A DNA stretch of 27,575 bases from CAXMST01 sp035267205 (GCA_035267205.1 DATFLZ010000203.1:1-27575), one strand, 5' to 3'. Numbered from the stretch's first letter, positions 1-8,252 are shown. Program-made: numbers and translations. The notes: generated from the letters alone by a model not told the origin.

Positions 1-84
1 TGAGCTCGAGATCTAGGCCGGGGGTGTCACTCGCCCAATAGTCTCCCGGTCCGAAAGAGCCCAAGCTTCCGATGAAGGGAACCC

Positions 85-588
85 ATGTCTGATCGACCCG
101 TATTCCTCTATGTCGCCGCCTACGACGCGATCGCCGATGCCGAGGCCGACTTCGAGGGCGTCCTCGAACTGCACGCCGCCGGCGCGATCGGCACCTTCGA
201 CGCCGCCGTGGTCGAGAAGGGCGCCGATGGCAACGTCCACGTCCACAAGGTCGAGAAGCCGACCCAGCACGGCGCCTGGACCGGGATCGGGGTCGGCGCG
301 CTGGTCGGCATCCTGTTCCCCCCGTCGCTGATCGGTACGGCCGCGGTCGGCGGAGTCGTCGGCGGTGTCACCGGCCACCTCTGGAAGGGAATGTCCCGGG
401 GGGACCTCAAGGAGCTCGGGGAGACCTTCGACGCGGGTCAGGCGGGGATCGTCGTGATCGGCGAGTCGAAGGTCGAAGAGCAGATCGAGAAGGCGATCAA
501 GCGCGCCAACAAGGCGATCGAGAAGCAGCTCGAGGCCGACGCCGACGACCTCCGGAAGGAGATCGAGTCGGCTCGCGAGGCGAGCTGA
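85..588 (+). CDS. DUF1269-like glycine-rich membrane-associated protein
   Basis: 167-residue protein of unknown function. The ATG at 85 follows a ribosome site (GAAGGGA, 8 nt upstream). The N-terminus (about 1-60) is a soluble alpha/beta segment with a repeated Asp/Glu pattern (YDAIADAEADFEG) and a VHVHKVEKPTQHGAWTG stretch. Residues about 70-100 form a Gly/Ala-rich hydrophobic segment (GIGVGALVGILFPPS, then GTAAVGGVVGGVTG) resembling a glycine zipper or membrane hairpin. The C-terminal 45 residues are a charged helix rich in Glu and Lys. This architecture matches the actinobacterial DUF1269 family as I know it. The biochemical role is unknown. It stands alone, 33 nt before the lipoprotein gene, which has its own -10 box. 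Confidence 0.75.
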   Translation: MSDRPVFLYVAAYDAIADAEADFEGVLELHAAGAIGTFDAAVVEKGADGNVHVHKVEKPTQHGAWTGIGVGALVGILFPPSLIGTAAVGGVVGGVTGHLWKGMSRGDLKELGETFDAGQAGIVVIGESKVEEQIEKAIKRANKAIEKQLEADADDLRKEIESAREAS

Positions 589-608
589 GGCCGCCCCGGT
601 CGCCCGTA

Positions 609-614
609 TAGGGT
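609..614 (+). promoter_or_regulatory. -10 box (TAGGGT) of a leaderless promoter for the lipoprotein gene
   Basis: TAGGGT fits the actinobacterial TANNNT -10 element and ends 7 nt before the GTG at 622. Transcription would therefore start at or next to the first codon. No ribosome-binding site is visible. The assignment rests on spacing and on similar arrangements elsewhere in the window. Confidence 0.5.
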
Positions 615-621
615 CACCGCC

Positions 622-1146
622 GTGAAGGGGATCGGTCCAGAGGGGAAAGGCGCGGGCGCCCGGGTCGCCGTCGGCGTGGTTGCCGTCGCCCTGCTCCTGC
701 TCGCCGGCTGCGGCGGGGATTCCGAGTCGGACTCCACCGCCGATTCCGCGGCCGGAGCGCAGGGCGACCTCGGCGCTCAGCTGCAGGAGCTCGCGGACGC
801 TGGCCGGCCGACTGCGGGCCTGGTCGAGGGCACCTGGGACGGTCAGCTGCAGCAGACGGGTGTCGATCCCTTTCCGATTACGGTCACGCTGCGGACCGTC
901 ACCCGGAAGGGTGCGAACACCGTCCGCTACGGGGGCGAGATCGGCTGCGCGGGAAGCTGGAGCTTCATCTCCGGCGAGGGCAATGTCGCTCGCTTCGAGG
1001 AGGTCATCGACAGCGGCAAGGGCGGGAACTGCAAGGGGCGCGGTGAGGTCCGGATTGGCTTCCTCCGGGAGGACGCCGCTGAGCTCTCCTACAAGTTCAT
1101 GGGCGGCGGAGTCGAGAGCTCCGGTGTTCTGCGCCGTGCGGAGTAG
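622..1146 (+). CDS. putative lipoprotein of unknown function
   Basis: 174 residues starting at GTG 622. A basic N-terminus (K2, K9, R14) and a hydrophobic core lead to a lipobox L27-A28-G29-C30. The mature protein would begin at the lipidated Cys30, followed by a Gly/Ser/Asp-rich linker (GGDSESDSTADSAAG). The remainder looks like a small beta-rich domain: a repeated W-D-G-Q-L and T-V-T-L-R strand pattern, and two Cys in the second half (GEIGCAGSW and GGNCKGRG) that could form a disulfide. I do not recognise the family. It should be anchored on the outer face of the cytoplasmic membrane. The MMPL transporter follows 101 nt downstream with its own promoter-like elements, so co-function is possible but unproven. 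Confidence 0.75.
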   Translation: MKGIGPEGKGAGARVAVGVVAVALLLLAGCGGDSESDSTADSAAGAQGDLGAQLQELADAGRPTAGLVEGTWDGQLQQTGVDPFPITVTLRTVTRKGANTVRYGGEIGCAGSWSFISGEGNVARFEEVIDSGKGGNCKGRGEVRIGFLREDAAELSYKFMGGGVESSGVLRRAE

Positions 1147-1166
1147 GTAGGCGCCGCCGCTCGAGG

Positions 1167-1178
1167 CTCGATATCGAG
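1167..1178. repeat. 12-bp perfect palindrome upstream of the MMPL gene
   Basis: CTCGATATCGAG reads the same on both strands and lies about 70 nt before the MMPL start, in the only non-coding gap there. It could be a regulator-binding site, but it could also be chance: TCGA-rich 12-mers are not very rare in GC-rich DNA. Confidence 0.35.
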
Positions 1179-1210
1179 GCAACGACTTCGGCCCGGCCCG
1201 GATCGGCCCG

Positions 1211-1235
1211 GCACCGCTCCCGGTGCGCGTAGCCT
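1211..1235 (+). promoter_or_regulatory. inverted repeat and -10 box upstream of the MMPL transporter
   Basis: GCACCG-CTCC-CGGTGC (1211-1226) is a perfect 6-bp inverted repeat with a 4-nt loop. It is followed at once by TAGCCT (1230-1235), a TANNNT-type -10 box 12 nt before the ATG at 1248. The repeat occupies the spacer of the predicted promoter, where a repressor could act. Alternatively it is a weak terminator hairpin for the lipoprotein transcript, but it lacks a T tract. Confidence 0.4.
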
Positions 1236-1247
1236 CTCTTCCGTCTG

Positions 1248-4200
1248 ATGGCCGCATTCCTCTATCGACTTGGGCTTGGCGCGGCGCGACGTCGGTGGCT
1301 CGTCCTCGGCGCGTGGCTCGTGGCGCTGGTCGTAATCGGCTTCGCGGTGCGGACGCTCGGTGCCGAGACGTCGAACAACCTCGACCTCCCCGGCACCGAC
1401 AGCCAGGCGGCGACCGACCTGCTCACCGAGAAGTTCCCTCCCCAGCAGAACGGCGCCAACCCGCTCGTCTTCAACACCTCCGACGGCAAGGTGACCGACG
1501 ATCGCTACGAGCAGGCGATCAAGGAGTCGCGGTCGAAGCTGCTCGAGCTCTCCTACGTCGATACCGCGCCGAGCCCCTACAGCCAGAAGGGCGCCTCGCA
1601 GATCAGCGACGACAAGGGGACGGCGTTCATCCCGGTGCTGCTCAACATCGCGAACGCGGATATCACCGAGGAGAAGGCGCAGCGAGTGCTCGACGCGGGG
1701 GAGCCCGCGCGCTCCGCCGGGATGAAGGTCGAGGCCGGCGGCCAGGTCGGCAGCGACCTCTCGCAGCCGGCCACGGAGTCGAGCGAGGTGATCGGGCTCC
1801 TGGCGGCGACGATCATTCTCGCCTTCACCTTCGGGACCATGGTGGCGATGGGGCTGCCGATCGCCTCCGCGGTGTTCGGCCTGCTGATCGGGCTCTCGCT
1901 GATCGGATTGCTCGGCCACTTGGCGCCGGTGCCCGACATCGCCCCGACGCTCGCGACGATGATCGGCCTGGGGGTGGGAATCGACTACGCCCTGTTCCTC
2001 GTCACCCGCTACCGCTCCGAGCTCGATTCGGGAAAGCCCACCGAGGAGGCGGTTGCGACTGCGGTTGCGACCTCGGGGAGCGCGATCGTCTTCGCCGGCT
2101 CGACCGTCGTGCTCGCCCTCGTCACCCTGCTTCTCGCGGGGATCCCGCTCGTCACCTCGCTGGGCTACGCATCCGCGATCGCCGTCGTCACGGCGGTCGC
2201 CGCCGCGCTCACGTTGCTCCCGGCGATCCTGGCCGCGATCGGCCCGCGCATCGACCATCTCCGGCTTCCCTGGGTGACCCGCCCGGGGGCCGCGGCGCCG
2301 GCAGCCGCGGCTGGGGCGGCGGTGCCGGCCGGCATCTGGGGCCGGTGGGCGACGTTCGTGACCGACCGGCCCGGCCGCGCCGTCCTGCTCTCCCTGTTGA
2401 TCCTGCTGCCGCCGCTGATCCCGTTCTTCGCCCTCAATCTCGGCCAGGAGGACATCGGGGCGACGCCGAAGTCGACCACCGAGCGCCAGGCCTACGACCT
2501 CATCGCCTCGGGCTTCGGGCCCGGATACAACGGCCCGCTGCTGGTTGCGGTGGAGCTCGGCACACCGGCGAAGCCGAGCCCGACGTTCCTCTCCCAAAAG
2601 AGCCAGGCCGAGGACCTGCAGGCCGAGCTCGAGCAGGAGCAGGCCTCGGGGCAGGCCGAGGCCGACTTCCTCTCCCAGCAGGCGGAGGGGCTGAGCGAAA
2701 CGCAGACGCAGCTCGAGGGCGAGGGTGCGGCGCTCGAGGCGCAGGAGTCGGACCTCGAGGCGGAGGGCTCGAGGCTGCAGTCAGAGCGCGCGCGCCTCAC
2801 CCGGGAGCGCACGTTGCGGGCGCAGCTGGACGCGCTTGCGATCCAGGTACGGGAGGTCGCGACGGAGGGCGCCCGCCTGGCGGCTGAGGAGGCCGCGCTC
2901 CGCGCTCGCCGCTCCGCGATCATCAGCCAGGAGCGCCGGGTGAAGGCGAAGCTCGCCGGCCAGCTGTCGCCCACCCGCCGGGCCGAGCTCGAGCGCAGGC
3001 TGGCGCGCCTGCAGTCGCGCGAGGCGACGGTCGATGACCAGATCGCCGCGGTGAGCGCGGAGCGCGCCGCGAACCGGGGCGAGGCCGAGGCGCTCGCGCG
3101 GCAGGCCGCCGAGCTGCGGGCCGAGGCGGCGGCGCTCGGCGGATCGGCGGTCTCCCTTGGTGAGCAGGCTCTCGGCCTCGCGACGCAGGCGATCGGGCTC
3201 GCCGAGCAGAAGGAGCAGCTCGAGCAGGCGGCGACCGAGGCGGAGGTTGCGGCGGCGAATCTCCGCGCCGACAAGGCTGAGCTCGAGGCCGAGAAGATGG
3301 TCGCCGAGGTTCAGGCGCAGGAGGCCCAGCAGCTTCAGCAGGAGCTGACCAAGGAGTTGACGGCGGCCGGCGGCGACGAGCGCGGGACCGATCAGCGCCT
3401 GGTCGATCTCCAGAACGGCCTCAAGAAGTCCGAGGGTGTAGACGTCGTCTCGCCGCCCCAGATCAATGACAGCGGCGACGCCGCTCTGTTCAACGTGATC
3501 GCGACGACCGATCCGGCGCTGCCCGCGACCGCCGACCTCGTCCGCGCGATCAGGGTCTTCGTGATCCCGTCGCGCACCGACGGCGACGACGTCACCGCCC
3601 ACGTGGGCGGCTCGACCGCCGCCAACGTCGATCTGGCCGATGGCATCAGCGCCCGGCTGCCGCTCGTGATCCTGGCGGTCATCATGCTGGGCTTCCTCGT
3701 GCTGATGATGGCGTTCCGCTCGATCCTGATCCCCGCCCAGGCGGCGCTGATCAACGCGCTGGCCGTCTGCGCGGCCTTCGGCATCGTCGTCGCCTGCTTC
3801 CAGTGGGGCTGGGGGCTCGGTCTCGTCGGCGTCGAGACCGACTCCGGGACCGATCCGATCGCGAGCTTCGTCCCCCTGATCATGTTCGCCGTCCTCTTCG
3901 GGCTCTCGATGGACTACCAGGTCTTCCTGCTCAGCCAGATCGAGCAGCACCGCGCCGGCGCGGCCACCGAAAAGGAGGCGATCGCCGCCGGGCTGGCGAC
4001 CGGCGCCCGCGTGATCGGTGCGGCCGCCCTGATCATGATCGCGGTGTTCGCGAGCTTCATTCTCAACGGCGATCCGACCGTCAAGCAGTTCGGCGTCGGG
4101 CTGGCGGTAGGGGTCGCCCTGGCGGCGATGTCGGTGTTGCTGCTCGCTCCCGCCTTCCTGGTCCTGGTCGGTCGCGGGATCCGCTGGCTGCCCGACTGGG

Positions 4201-4271
4201 CGGAGCGGCGGTTGCCCCAGATCGACATCGAGGGGGCGGGCCAGGCCGAGGAGGCAGCCGAGGATGCCTGA
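1248..4271 (+). CDS. MMPL-family RND transporter with a long coiled-coil insertion
   Basis: 1007 residues in two MMPL repeats. The first has a TM helix at about 17-36, a porter domain to about 175, then a TM cluster at about 180-335 containing GLGVGIDYALFLVTRYR (240-256). The second repeat starts with a TM at about 377-396. Its porter region is interrupted by a Glu/Ala/Leu/Gln-rich heptad-like segment at about 448-705, after which the porter fold resumes (about 715-800) and the last TM cluster follows (about 803-975), with GLSMDYQVFLLSQIEQH (885-901). The two G-x3-DY motifs mark the proton-relay helices of the family. Typical actinobacterial MMPL proteins are roughly 700-800 residues (from memory), so the insert accounts for the excess. 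It probably exports a lipid or other hydrophobic compound using the proton gradient; the substrate is unknown. Its last 8 nt overlap the next gene. Confidence 0.9.
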   Translation: MAAFLYRLGLGAARRRWLVLGAWLVALVVIGFAVRTLGAETSNNLDLPGTDSQAATDLLTEKFPPQQNGANPLVFNTSDGKVTDDRYEQAIKESRSKLLELSYVDTAPSPYSQKGASQISDDKGTAFIPVLLNIANADITEEKAQRVLDAGEPARSAGMKVEAGGQVGSDLSQPATESSEVIGLLAATIILAFTFGTMVAMGLPIASAVFGLLIGLSLIGLLGHLAPVPDIAPTLATMIGLGVGIDYALFLVTRYRSELDSGKPTEEAVATAVATSGSAIVFAGSTVVLALVTLLLAGIPLVTSLGYASAIAVVTAVAAALTLLPAILAAIGPRIDHLRLPWVTRPGAAAPAAAAGAAVPAGIWGRWATFVTDRPGRAVLLSLLILLPPLIPFFALNLGQEDIGATPKSTTERQAYDLIASGFGPGYNGPLLVAVELGTPAKPSPTFLSQKSQAEDLQAELEQEQASGQAEADFLSQQAEGLSETQTQLEGEGAALEAQESDLEAEGSRLQSERARLTRERTLRAQLDALAIQVREVATEGARLAAEEAALRARRSAIISQERRVKAKLAGQLSPTRRAELERRLARLQSREATVDDQIAAVSAERAANRGEAEALARQAAELRAEAAALGGSAVSLGEQALGLATQAIGLAEQKEQLEQAATEAEVAAANLRADKAELEAEKMVAEVQAQEAQQLQQELTKELTAAGGDERGTDQRLVDLQNGLKKSEGVDVVSPPQINDSGDAALFNVIATTDPALPATADLVRAIRVFVIPSRTDGDDVTAHVGGSTAANVDLADGISARLPLVILAVIMLGFLVLMMAFRSILIPAQAALINALAVCAAFGIVVACFQWGWGLGLVGVETDSGTDPIASFVPLIMFAVLFGLSMDYQVFLLSQIEQHRAGAATEKEAIAAGLATGARVIGAAALIMIAVFASFILNGDPTVKQFGVGLAVGVALAAMSVLLLAPAFLVLVGRGIRWLPDWAERRLPQIDIEGAGQAEEAAEDA

Positions 4272-5061
4272 GGCCACCGTCCTCTCCGACTTCTGGAACG
4301 ACCAGCTGGTCGAGCACGGGCGCCAGTACGTCTTCCTGGTCCTGCTCGGGCTGGCCGGATCGTTCGGCTTCATCCGGACCTCGGCGCGGCTCATGCGCAG
4401 CCCTCGGGTCCCCTGGTGGCCCGGCAGCGTGGTCAGCGACAGCGGCCTGCACCTCCACCACCTGGTCTGGGGCATCTTCCTGATGATGGGCGCGGGGACC
4501 GTCGGCTTCGCCGGCTTCGACTCGGACTTCCTGCGCGGCCTTTGCGCCGCGCTGTTCGGCGTCGGCATGGGCCTAACGATCGACGAGTTCGCGCTCTGGG
4601 TCCACCTCGACGACGTCTACTGGGCGGAGGAGGGGAGGGCGTCCATCGACGCCGCAGTGCTGAGCATCGCCGCCGTGTTGCTCGTGGTCCTGGGCGTGAG
4701 GCCGTTCGAGCTCGACGACGAGGGCGTCGAGGGCCTGGTCGGGTCGGTCCTGGGCCTCGCCCTCTACCTGACGGCCCTGTATGTGGCGATCAGCAAGGGC
4801 CGGATCTTCCACGGGGTCCTGGGCATCGTCTTCCACCCGCTCGCGATCTACGCGGCGCTGCGCCTGGGGAAGCCGGAGTCCGCCTGGGCCCGCCGACAGT
4901 ACGGAGATCGCCGGCCCGACAAGCAGGAGCGGGCCGAGCGCCGCTTCCCGCCCGATCGCCGGAGCGAGCGGTTCAAGCGCCGCCTTCGCGACCTGGTCGG
5001 CGGCACCACCGACGCCGAGTTCCGGAAGCGACTGGAGGGGGACGACTCGGGGGCCTCCTGA
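4264..5061 (+). CDS. multi-pass membrane protein with clustered His and acidic residues
   Basis: 265 residues; the ATG at 4264 lies inside the end of the MMPL gene (8-nt overlap), so translation is probably coupled. About six hydrophobic segments run from 22 to 200, followed by a strongly basic cytosolic-type tail (about 205-260, rich in Arg/Lys). Striking motifs sit at membrane edges: H63-L-H65-H66 (GLHLHHLVWG), D107-E108 (LTIDEFALW), H114-x-D116-D117 (VHLDDVYW), then H183 and H191. The pattern suggests a metal site or a membrane-embedded catalytic centre. I believe similar proteins occur in other actinobacteria, but I know of no assigned function. The overlap suggests it works with the transporter. 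Confidence 0.8.
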   Translation: MPEATVLSDFWNDQLVEHGRQYVFLVLLGLAGSFGFIRTSARLMRSPRVPWWPGSVVSDSGLHLHHLVWGIFLMMGAGTVGFAGFDSDFLRGLCAALFGVGMGLTIDEFALWVHLDDVYWAEEGRASIDAAVLSIAAVLLVVLGVRPFELDDEGVEGLVGSVLGLALYLTALYVAISKGRIFHGVLGIVFHPLAIYAALRLGKPESAWARRQYGDRRPDKQERAERRFPPDRRSERFKRRLRDLVGGTTDAEFRKRLEGDDSGAS

Positions 5062-5062
5062 A

Positions 5063-5083
5063 CGGTGGTCCAGAGGACCGCCG
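5063..5083. terminator. hairpin between convergent genes, possible bidirectional terminator
   Basis: CGGTGGTCC-AGA-GGACCGCCG forms a 9-bp stem (one G-T/G-U pair) with a 3-nt loop, 2 nt after the stop of the 4264 gene and 19 nt from the stop of the opposing monooxygenase gene. There is no T tract, as is common for GC-rich actinobacterial terminators. Confidence 0.5.
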
Positions 5084-5101
5084 CCCGCGGCCGCGCCGGA
5101 T

Positions 5102-6637
5102 TCAGCGGTGAGATCCCGCCGGAGCCGGGCTGAGCCGGCGCTCGAAGCGATAGTCATCGAGGTCGAAGCGGGCGCTGCGCCAGTGCGTCTCGACGCTCGG
5201 GCTCGGGCGGAGCGGGACGTCCCCGTGGCGGTCGAAGTAGTAGCTGTTGGCGTCGGCGCAGGTGTCCTGGAAGAAGATCTGGTGCGTGCGGCGGTCGAGC
5301 ATCTGCCTGAAGTAGCGGTCGTTGGCCTCCCGCGTGACCTCGATCGCGGTGGCGCGCTCCTTGCGGGCGTGCCGGAGGCATCGACAGATGTGGCGCACCT
5401 GGGTCTCGATCAGCTGGAAGTAGGAGGCGCCGTTGTATCCGTAGGGCCCGAGGATCGCGAACAGGTTCGGGAAGCCGGGGACCGAGACTCCCTCGTAGGC
5501 CTGGAACCGGTTCTCGTCCCACCACTCCTCGAGATCGAGCCCGGATCTGCCCTTGATCGGGTAGGGCGGCATGTTGCCGCGGTCGAAGACCTTGAACCCG
5601 GTGGCCAGGACGAGGACGTCGAGCTCGTGGAGCCGGTCCCCGATCGTGCTCACGCCCGCAGCCGTCACCGCCTCGATCGCGGTCGTCTCGAGCTCGACGT
5701 TCCCCCGGTTGAAGGTCGCCAGGTACTCGTTCGAGAAGCCCGGGCGCTTGCAGCCCAGCCCGTACCGGGGCGTGAGCCGGTCGCGGACGACAGGATCGTC
5801 GACCTCCTCGCGGAGGAACCGCCTGCCGACCCGCTCGCCCTGCTTGCCGAGCGGAATCACGCCGTTGAAGTGGGCGGGGAGCGGGAAGGTGAGCTCGACG
5901 TAGAGCTGGCTCGCGAGCCGGGTGGCGAGCTTGGCGCCGGGGAGGTTCTCCAGCGCCCAGCGGCGCGCGCCGTCGATCGGCCCGTCCGGCTTCGGCAGGC
6001 ACCAGATCGGGGTGCGCTGGAAGACGGTCAGCTTCTCGACCTCGGGCGCGATCGACGGCACGAGCTGAACGGCGGAGGCACCCGTGCCGATCACGCCCAC
6101 GCGCTTGCCGGCGAGCTCGAGGTCATGATCCCAGCGCGCCGTGTGGGCGGTGGTGCCGGCGAACTCATCGACGCCCGGGATGTCGGGCAGCTTGGGCTGG
6201 CTGAAGACTCCCGTGGCCCCGATCACGAAGCGCGCCGTGACCTCGCCCCGGTCGGTATCGAGCCGCCAGAGGTGTCCCTCCTCGTCGTAGGCGGCCCCGA
6301 CGACCTTGGTGTCGAAGCGGATCCGCGACCGCAAGCCGTGGGAGTCGACCAGGTCCTCCGCGTAGCGCTTGAGCTCGGCGCCGCTCGCGTAGATCCGGGA
6401 CCAGTCGCTGCGCTTGGCGAACGAGAACTGGTAGCTGAACGACGGGATGTCGACCGCGACGCCGGGGTAGGTGTTCCAGTGCCAGGCCCCGCCGACGCCG
6501 TCGCCGGCCTCGATCATCACCCAGTCGTCGATCTCGGCCCGATCGAGGGCGATCGCCGCGCCGATCCCCGAGAAACCCGCGCCGACGATCGCGACCTCGT
6601 GGTCGGGAGCAGTGCCCGCGGCGGCGCTGGTTCTCAA
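5102..6637 (-). CDS. Baeyer-Villiger-type flavin-dependent monooxygenase
   Basis: 511 residues with a TTG start at 6637 that shares TTGA with the stop of the upstream TetR gene. The N-terminal FAD-binding Rossmann motif is GAGFSGIG (19-26), followed by the GGAWHWNTYPGVAVDIPS region typical of the family. The Baeyer-Villiger fingerprint F-x-G-x3-H-x3-W-D is complete at 159-170 (FAGTTAHTARWD), and a second dinucleotide motif GTGASA (184-189) would bind NADPH. Length is normal for single-chain type I BVMOs and the related flavin monooxygenases. Such enzymes insert oxygen into ketones to give esters or lactones, using NADPH and O2. The substrate cannot be read from the sequence. It is the last gene of an operon with R2lox and TetR, so it is probably induced together with them. 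Confidence 0.92.
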   Translation of the reverse strand: MRTSAAAGTAPDHEVAIVGAGFSGIGAAIALDRAEIDDWVMIEAGDGVGGAWHWNTYPGVAVDIPSFSYQFSFAKRSDWSRIYASGAELKRYAEDLVDSHGLRSRIRFDTKVVGAAYDEEGHLWRLDTDRGEVTARFVIGATGVFSQPKLPDIPGVDEFAGTTAHTARWDHDLELAGKRVGVIGTGASAVQLVPSIAPEVEKLTVFQRTPIWCLPKPDGPIDGARRWALENLPGAKLATRLASQLYVELTFPLPAHFNGVIPLGKQGERVGRRFLREEVDDPVVRDRLTPRYGLGCKRPGFSNEYLATFNRGNVELETTAIEAVTAAGVSTIGDRLHELDVLVLATGFKVFDRGNMPPYPIKGRSGLDLEEWWDENRFQAYEGVSVPGFPNLFAILGPYGYNGASYFQLIETQVRHICRCLRHARKERATAIEVTREANDRYFRQMLDRRTHQIFFQDTCADANSYYFDRHGDVPLRPSPSVETHWRSARFDLDDYRFERRLSPAPAGSHR

Positions 6638-7242
6638 CTCTCGACGATCGATGCGACCAGCATCTCACGAGCGTCGGTGAGCTCGTCGATCGGGCCGCGA
6701 TCGATGCGCTCGAGCGCGAGGCCCTGGGCGGAGGCGATCAGCAGCGCGGTGATCGTCCGCGCGCGTGCGGGAGCCGGGCCGTCGCTCGCTTCCTGCAGCA
6801 GGCTGGAGATCACCGAGCGCCACTGCTCGTTGATCTCCCGGATCGTCTTCCTGACCTCGGCGTCGACCACGGAGACCGCCGCGAGGTCGAAGTAGATGCG
6901 CGCCAGGCTCGGGTCGTCGTCGGCGATCCTCTCGACCTCCTCCAGCGCTCCGCGGATCACCTGCTCGACCCGTGTCGCACTCTCGATCGCGGTCAGCAGC
7001 CGGGCCGTGATCTCCTCGGCGACCGCCCGGCCGGCGGCGGCGACCAGGCCCTGCTTGGAGCCGAAGTGGTAGGCGATCAGGGCCTTCGATTCGCCGGCCG
7101 ACGCGGCGACCTTCGCCACGCTCAGGCCGGCGTACCCGTCGGCCTTGAGCACCTCGATGGCTGCGGCGAGAATGCGCTCGCGGGCGCCCGTGGACGGTCG
7201 TCCCGGGCGCCCGGTGCGGGCAGTCTCCGTCGCGGCGCTCAC
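6634..7242 (-). CDS. TetR/AcrR-family regulator of the R2lox operon
   Basis: 202 residues. The GTG at 7242 overlaps the R2lox stop by 4 nt (GTGA), and its own stop overlaps the monooxygenase start by 4 nt (TTGA). A basic N-terminal arm (RTGRPGRPS) leads to the TetR helix-turn-helix at about 20-67 (RERILAAAIEVL, then LSVAKVAASAGESKALIAYHFGSKQGLV). The remaining 130 or so residues are the helical ligand-binding and dimerisation domain. It is very likely the repressor that binds the palindrome at 8281-8302 inside the operon promoter and so controls its own synthesis. The inducer is unknown, but could be a substrate or product of the oxidases. From memory, Mycobacterium tuberculosis R2lox (Rv0233) also sits next to a TetR gene (Rv0232). 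Confidence 0.93.
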   Translation of the reverse strand: MSAATETARTGRPGRPSTGARERILAAAIEVLKADGYAGLSVAKVAASAGESKALIAYHFGSKQGLVAAAGRAVAEEITARLLTAIESATRVEQVIRGALEEVERIADDDPSLARIYFDLAAVSVVDAEVRKTIREINEQWRSVISSLLQEASDGPAPARARTITALLIASAQGLALERIDRGPIDELTDAREMLVASIVES

Positions 7243-8225
7243 GCGGTGGCGGCGTCCTCGGCCAGCATCGCGGGGTCGAGGCCCATCGCCGCCAGCTTCT
7301 TCGAGAGCGACTTCATCGCGTACTCGAATACCTCCGACGAGTGGTAGAAGGGGGTCTGGAAGTCGTAGGGGTTGTCCACCCAGGGCGGCGCGAACACCAG
7401 CGGCGCGATCGGCAGGCACTCCTTCAGCGTCGACTCGACGATCTTCGCGTTCGCCGGGTCGTCCTTGATCGCGTCGGCGAGCAGCTTGACGCCGAAGCCG
7501 ACGTGGCGGGACTCGTCGCGGTTCACCGCGGTGAACCCCTGGACGAAGCCGGGGAACCAACCGTTCTCCTTCAGCGACTTGATCATGAAGCGGGCCGCGG
7601 TCAGCGCCAGCGTCCCCTCGATCACGATCATGTACACGGTGACGCCGCGAACCAGCGCGCCGAAGTCCGACGGATCCTTCCGGAGGTCCTCGGCGCACTC
7701 GTGGAGGATGCCGTCGAACAGCTTCTCCCACTCCTGGTTGACGACCGAGCGCTGCCCCGCGATCTGCGCGTCGAGCCCGCGGGCGTCCTCTCCGAGCACC
7801 TCTCGGTAGAAGCGGTCCCAGAACACGACGTGCTTGGCCTCGTCGGAGATCTGCGTGGTCAGGAAAGCGGTCGCCTCCATCGACGGCGTCGCCAGCGCGA
7901 ACGGGATCAGCTCGGTGGTCACCCGCTCCTCGCCCAGGAAGAATTCGGAGAAGCCGAACTTGATGAAGCGCCGCTCGTCCTCGGTGAAGGCGTCGGGGTC
8001 GGCCCACTGGCGCGCGTCCTCCGTGAAGTCGAAGTCCTCGGTCGACCAGTGCTGGCGCTGCCAGCGGGTGAACAGCTTCTCGTAGCTCGGGGCCGCTTCG
8101 AGGATCCGGTCGAGGCCCGCCATCACCTTGTCGATGTCCCCGTCGAGGAGGACCGCGAGCGCCTCGTCTTCATTTTCGATGTCGGCGGGAGAGGTCGCGC
8201 CGTTCGTCGTCGTGCCGTGAGTCAT
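7239..8225 (-). CDS. R2-like ligand-binding oxidase (R2lox), Mn/Fe ferritin-like protein
   Basis: 328 residues; ATG at 8225 behind a good ribosome site (AAGGAG at 8233-8238). The four-helix dinuclear-metal core shows all ligands in family spacing: E99 (FLGEERVT), E129 and H132 (SDEAKH), E203 (VIEGTLAL), E238 and H241 (RDESRHVGFG). Two further residues separate it from true ribonucleotide reductase R2. V102 and Y198 occupy the positions that form the Val-Tyr ether crosslink in mycobacterial R2lox: three residues after the first Glu, and five before the helix Glu. R2lox binds a Mn/Fe cofactor and a fatty-acid-like ligand and performs two-electron oxidation; its physiological substrate is unknown. 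First gene of the operon with TetR and BVMO. Automatic annotation may mislabel it as ribonucleotide reductase beta subunit. Confidence 0.88.
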   Translation of the reverse strand: MTHGTTTNGATSPADIENEDEALAVLLDGDIDKVMAGLDRILEAAPSYEKLFTRWQRQHWSTEDFDFTEDARQWADPDAFTEDERRFIKFGFSEFFLGEERVTTELIPFALATPSMEATAFLTTQISDEAKHVVFWDRFYREVLGEDARGLDAQIAGQRSVVNQEWEKLFDGILHECAEDLRKDPSDFGALVRGVTVYMIVIEGTLALTAARFMIKSLKENGWFPGFVQGFTAVNRDESRHVGFGVKLLADAIKDDPANAKIVESTLKECLPIAPLVFAPPWVDNPYDFQTPFYHSSEVFEYAMKSLSKKLAAMGLDPAMLAEDAATA

Positions 8226-8252
8226 CCATCGCTCCTTGATCGTGGGTCGGGG

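Noticed and set aside
1..84. Possible gene end at the left window edge
   Set aside because: No frame with coding character or stop of a recognisable gene; it seems to be the upstream region of the DUF1269-like gene.
1089..2597. Minus-strand frame of 502 codons antisense to the MMPL gene
   Set aside because: Arg/Glu/Gly-rich shadow of a confident transporter gene with no start signals.
4781..6895. A plus-strand open frame of 704 codons opposite the monooxygenase and TetR genes
   Set aside because: It mirrors the codon pattern of the minus-strand genes, has no motif and overlaps three confident genes.
7239..8225. Reading the R2lox gene as ribonucleotide reductase small subunit (NrdB)
   Set aside because: The crosslink residues V102 and Y198 fit R2lox, no large-subunit gene is near, and the TetR/BVMO context does not suit nucleotide metabolism.
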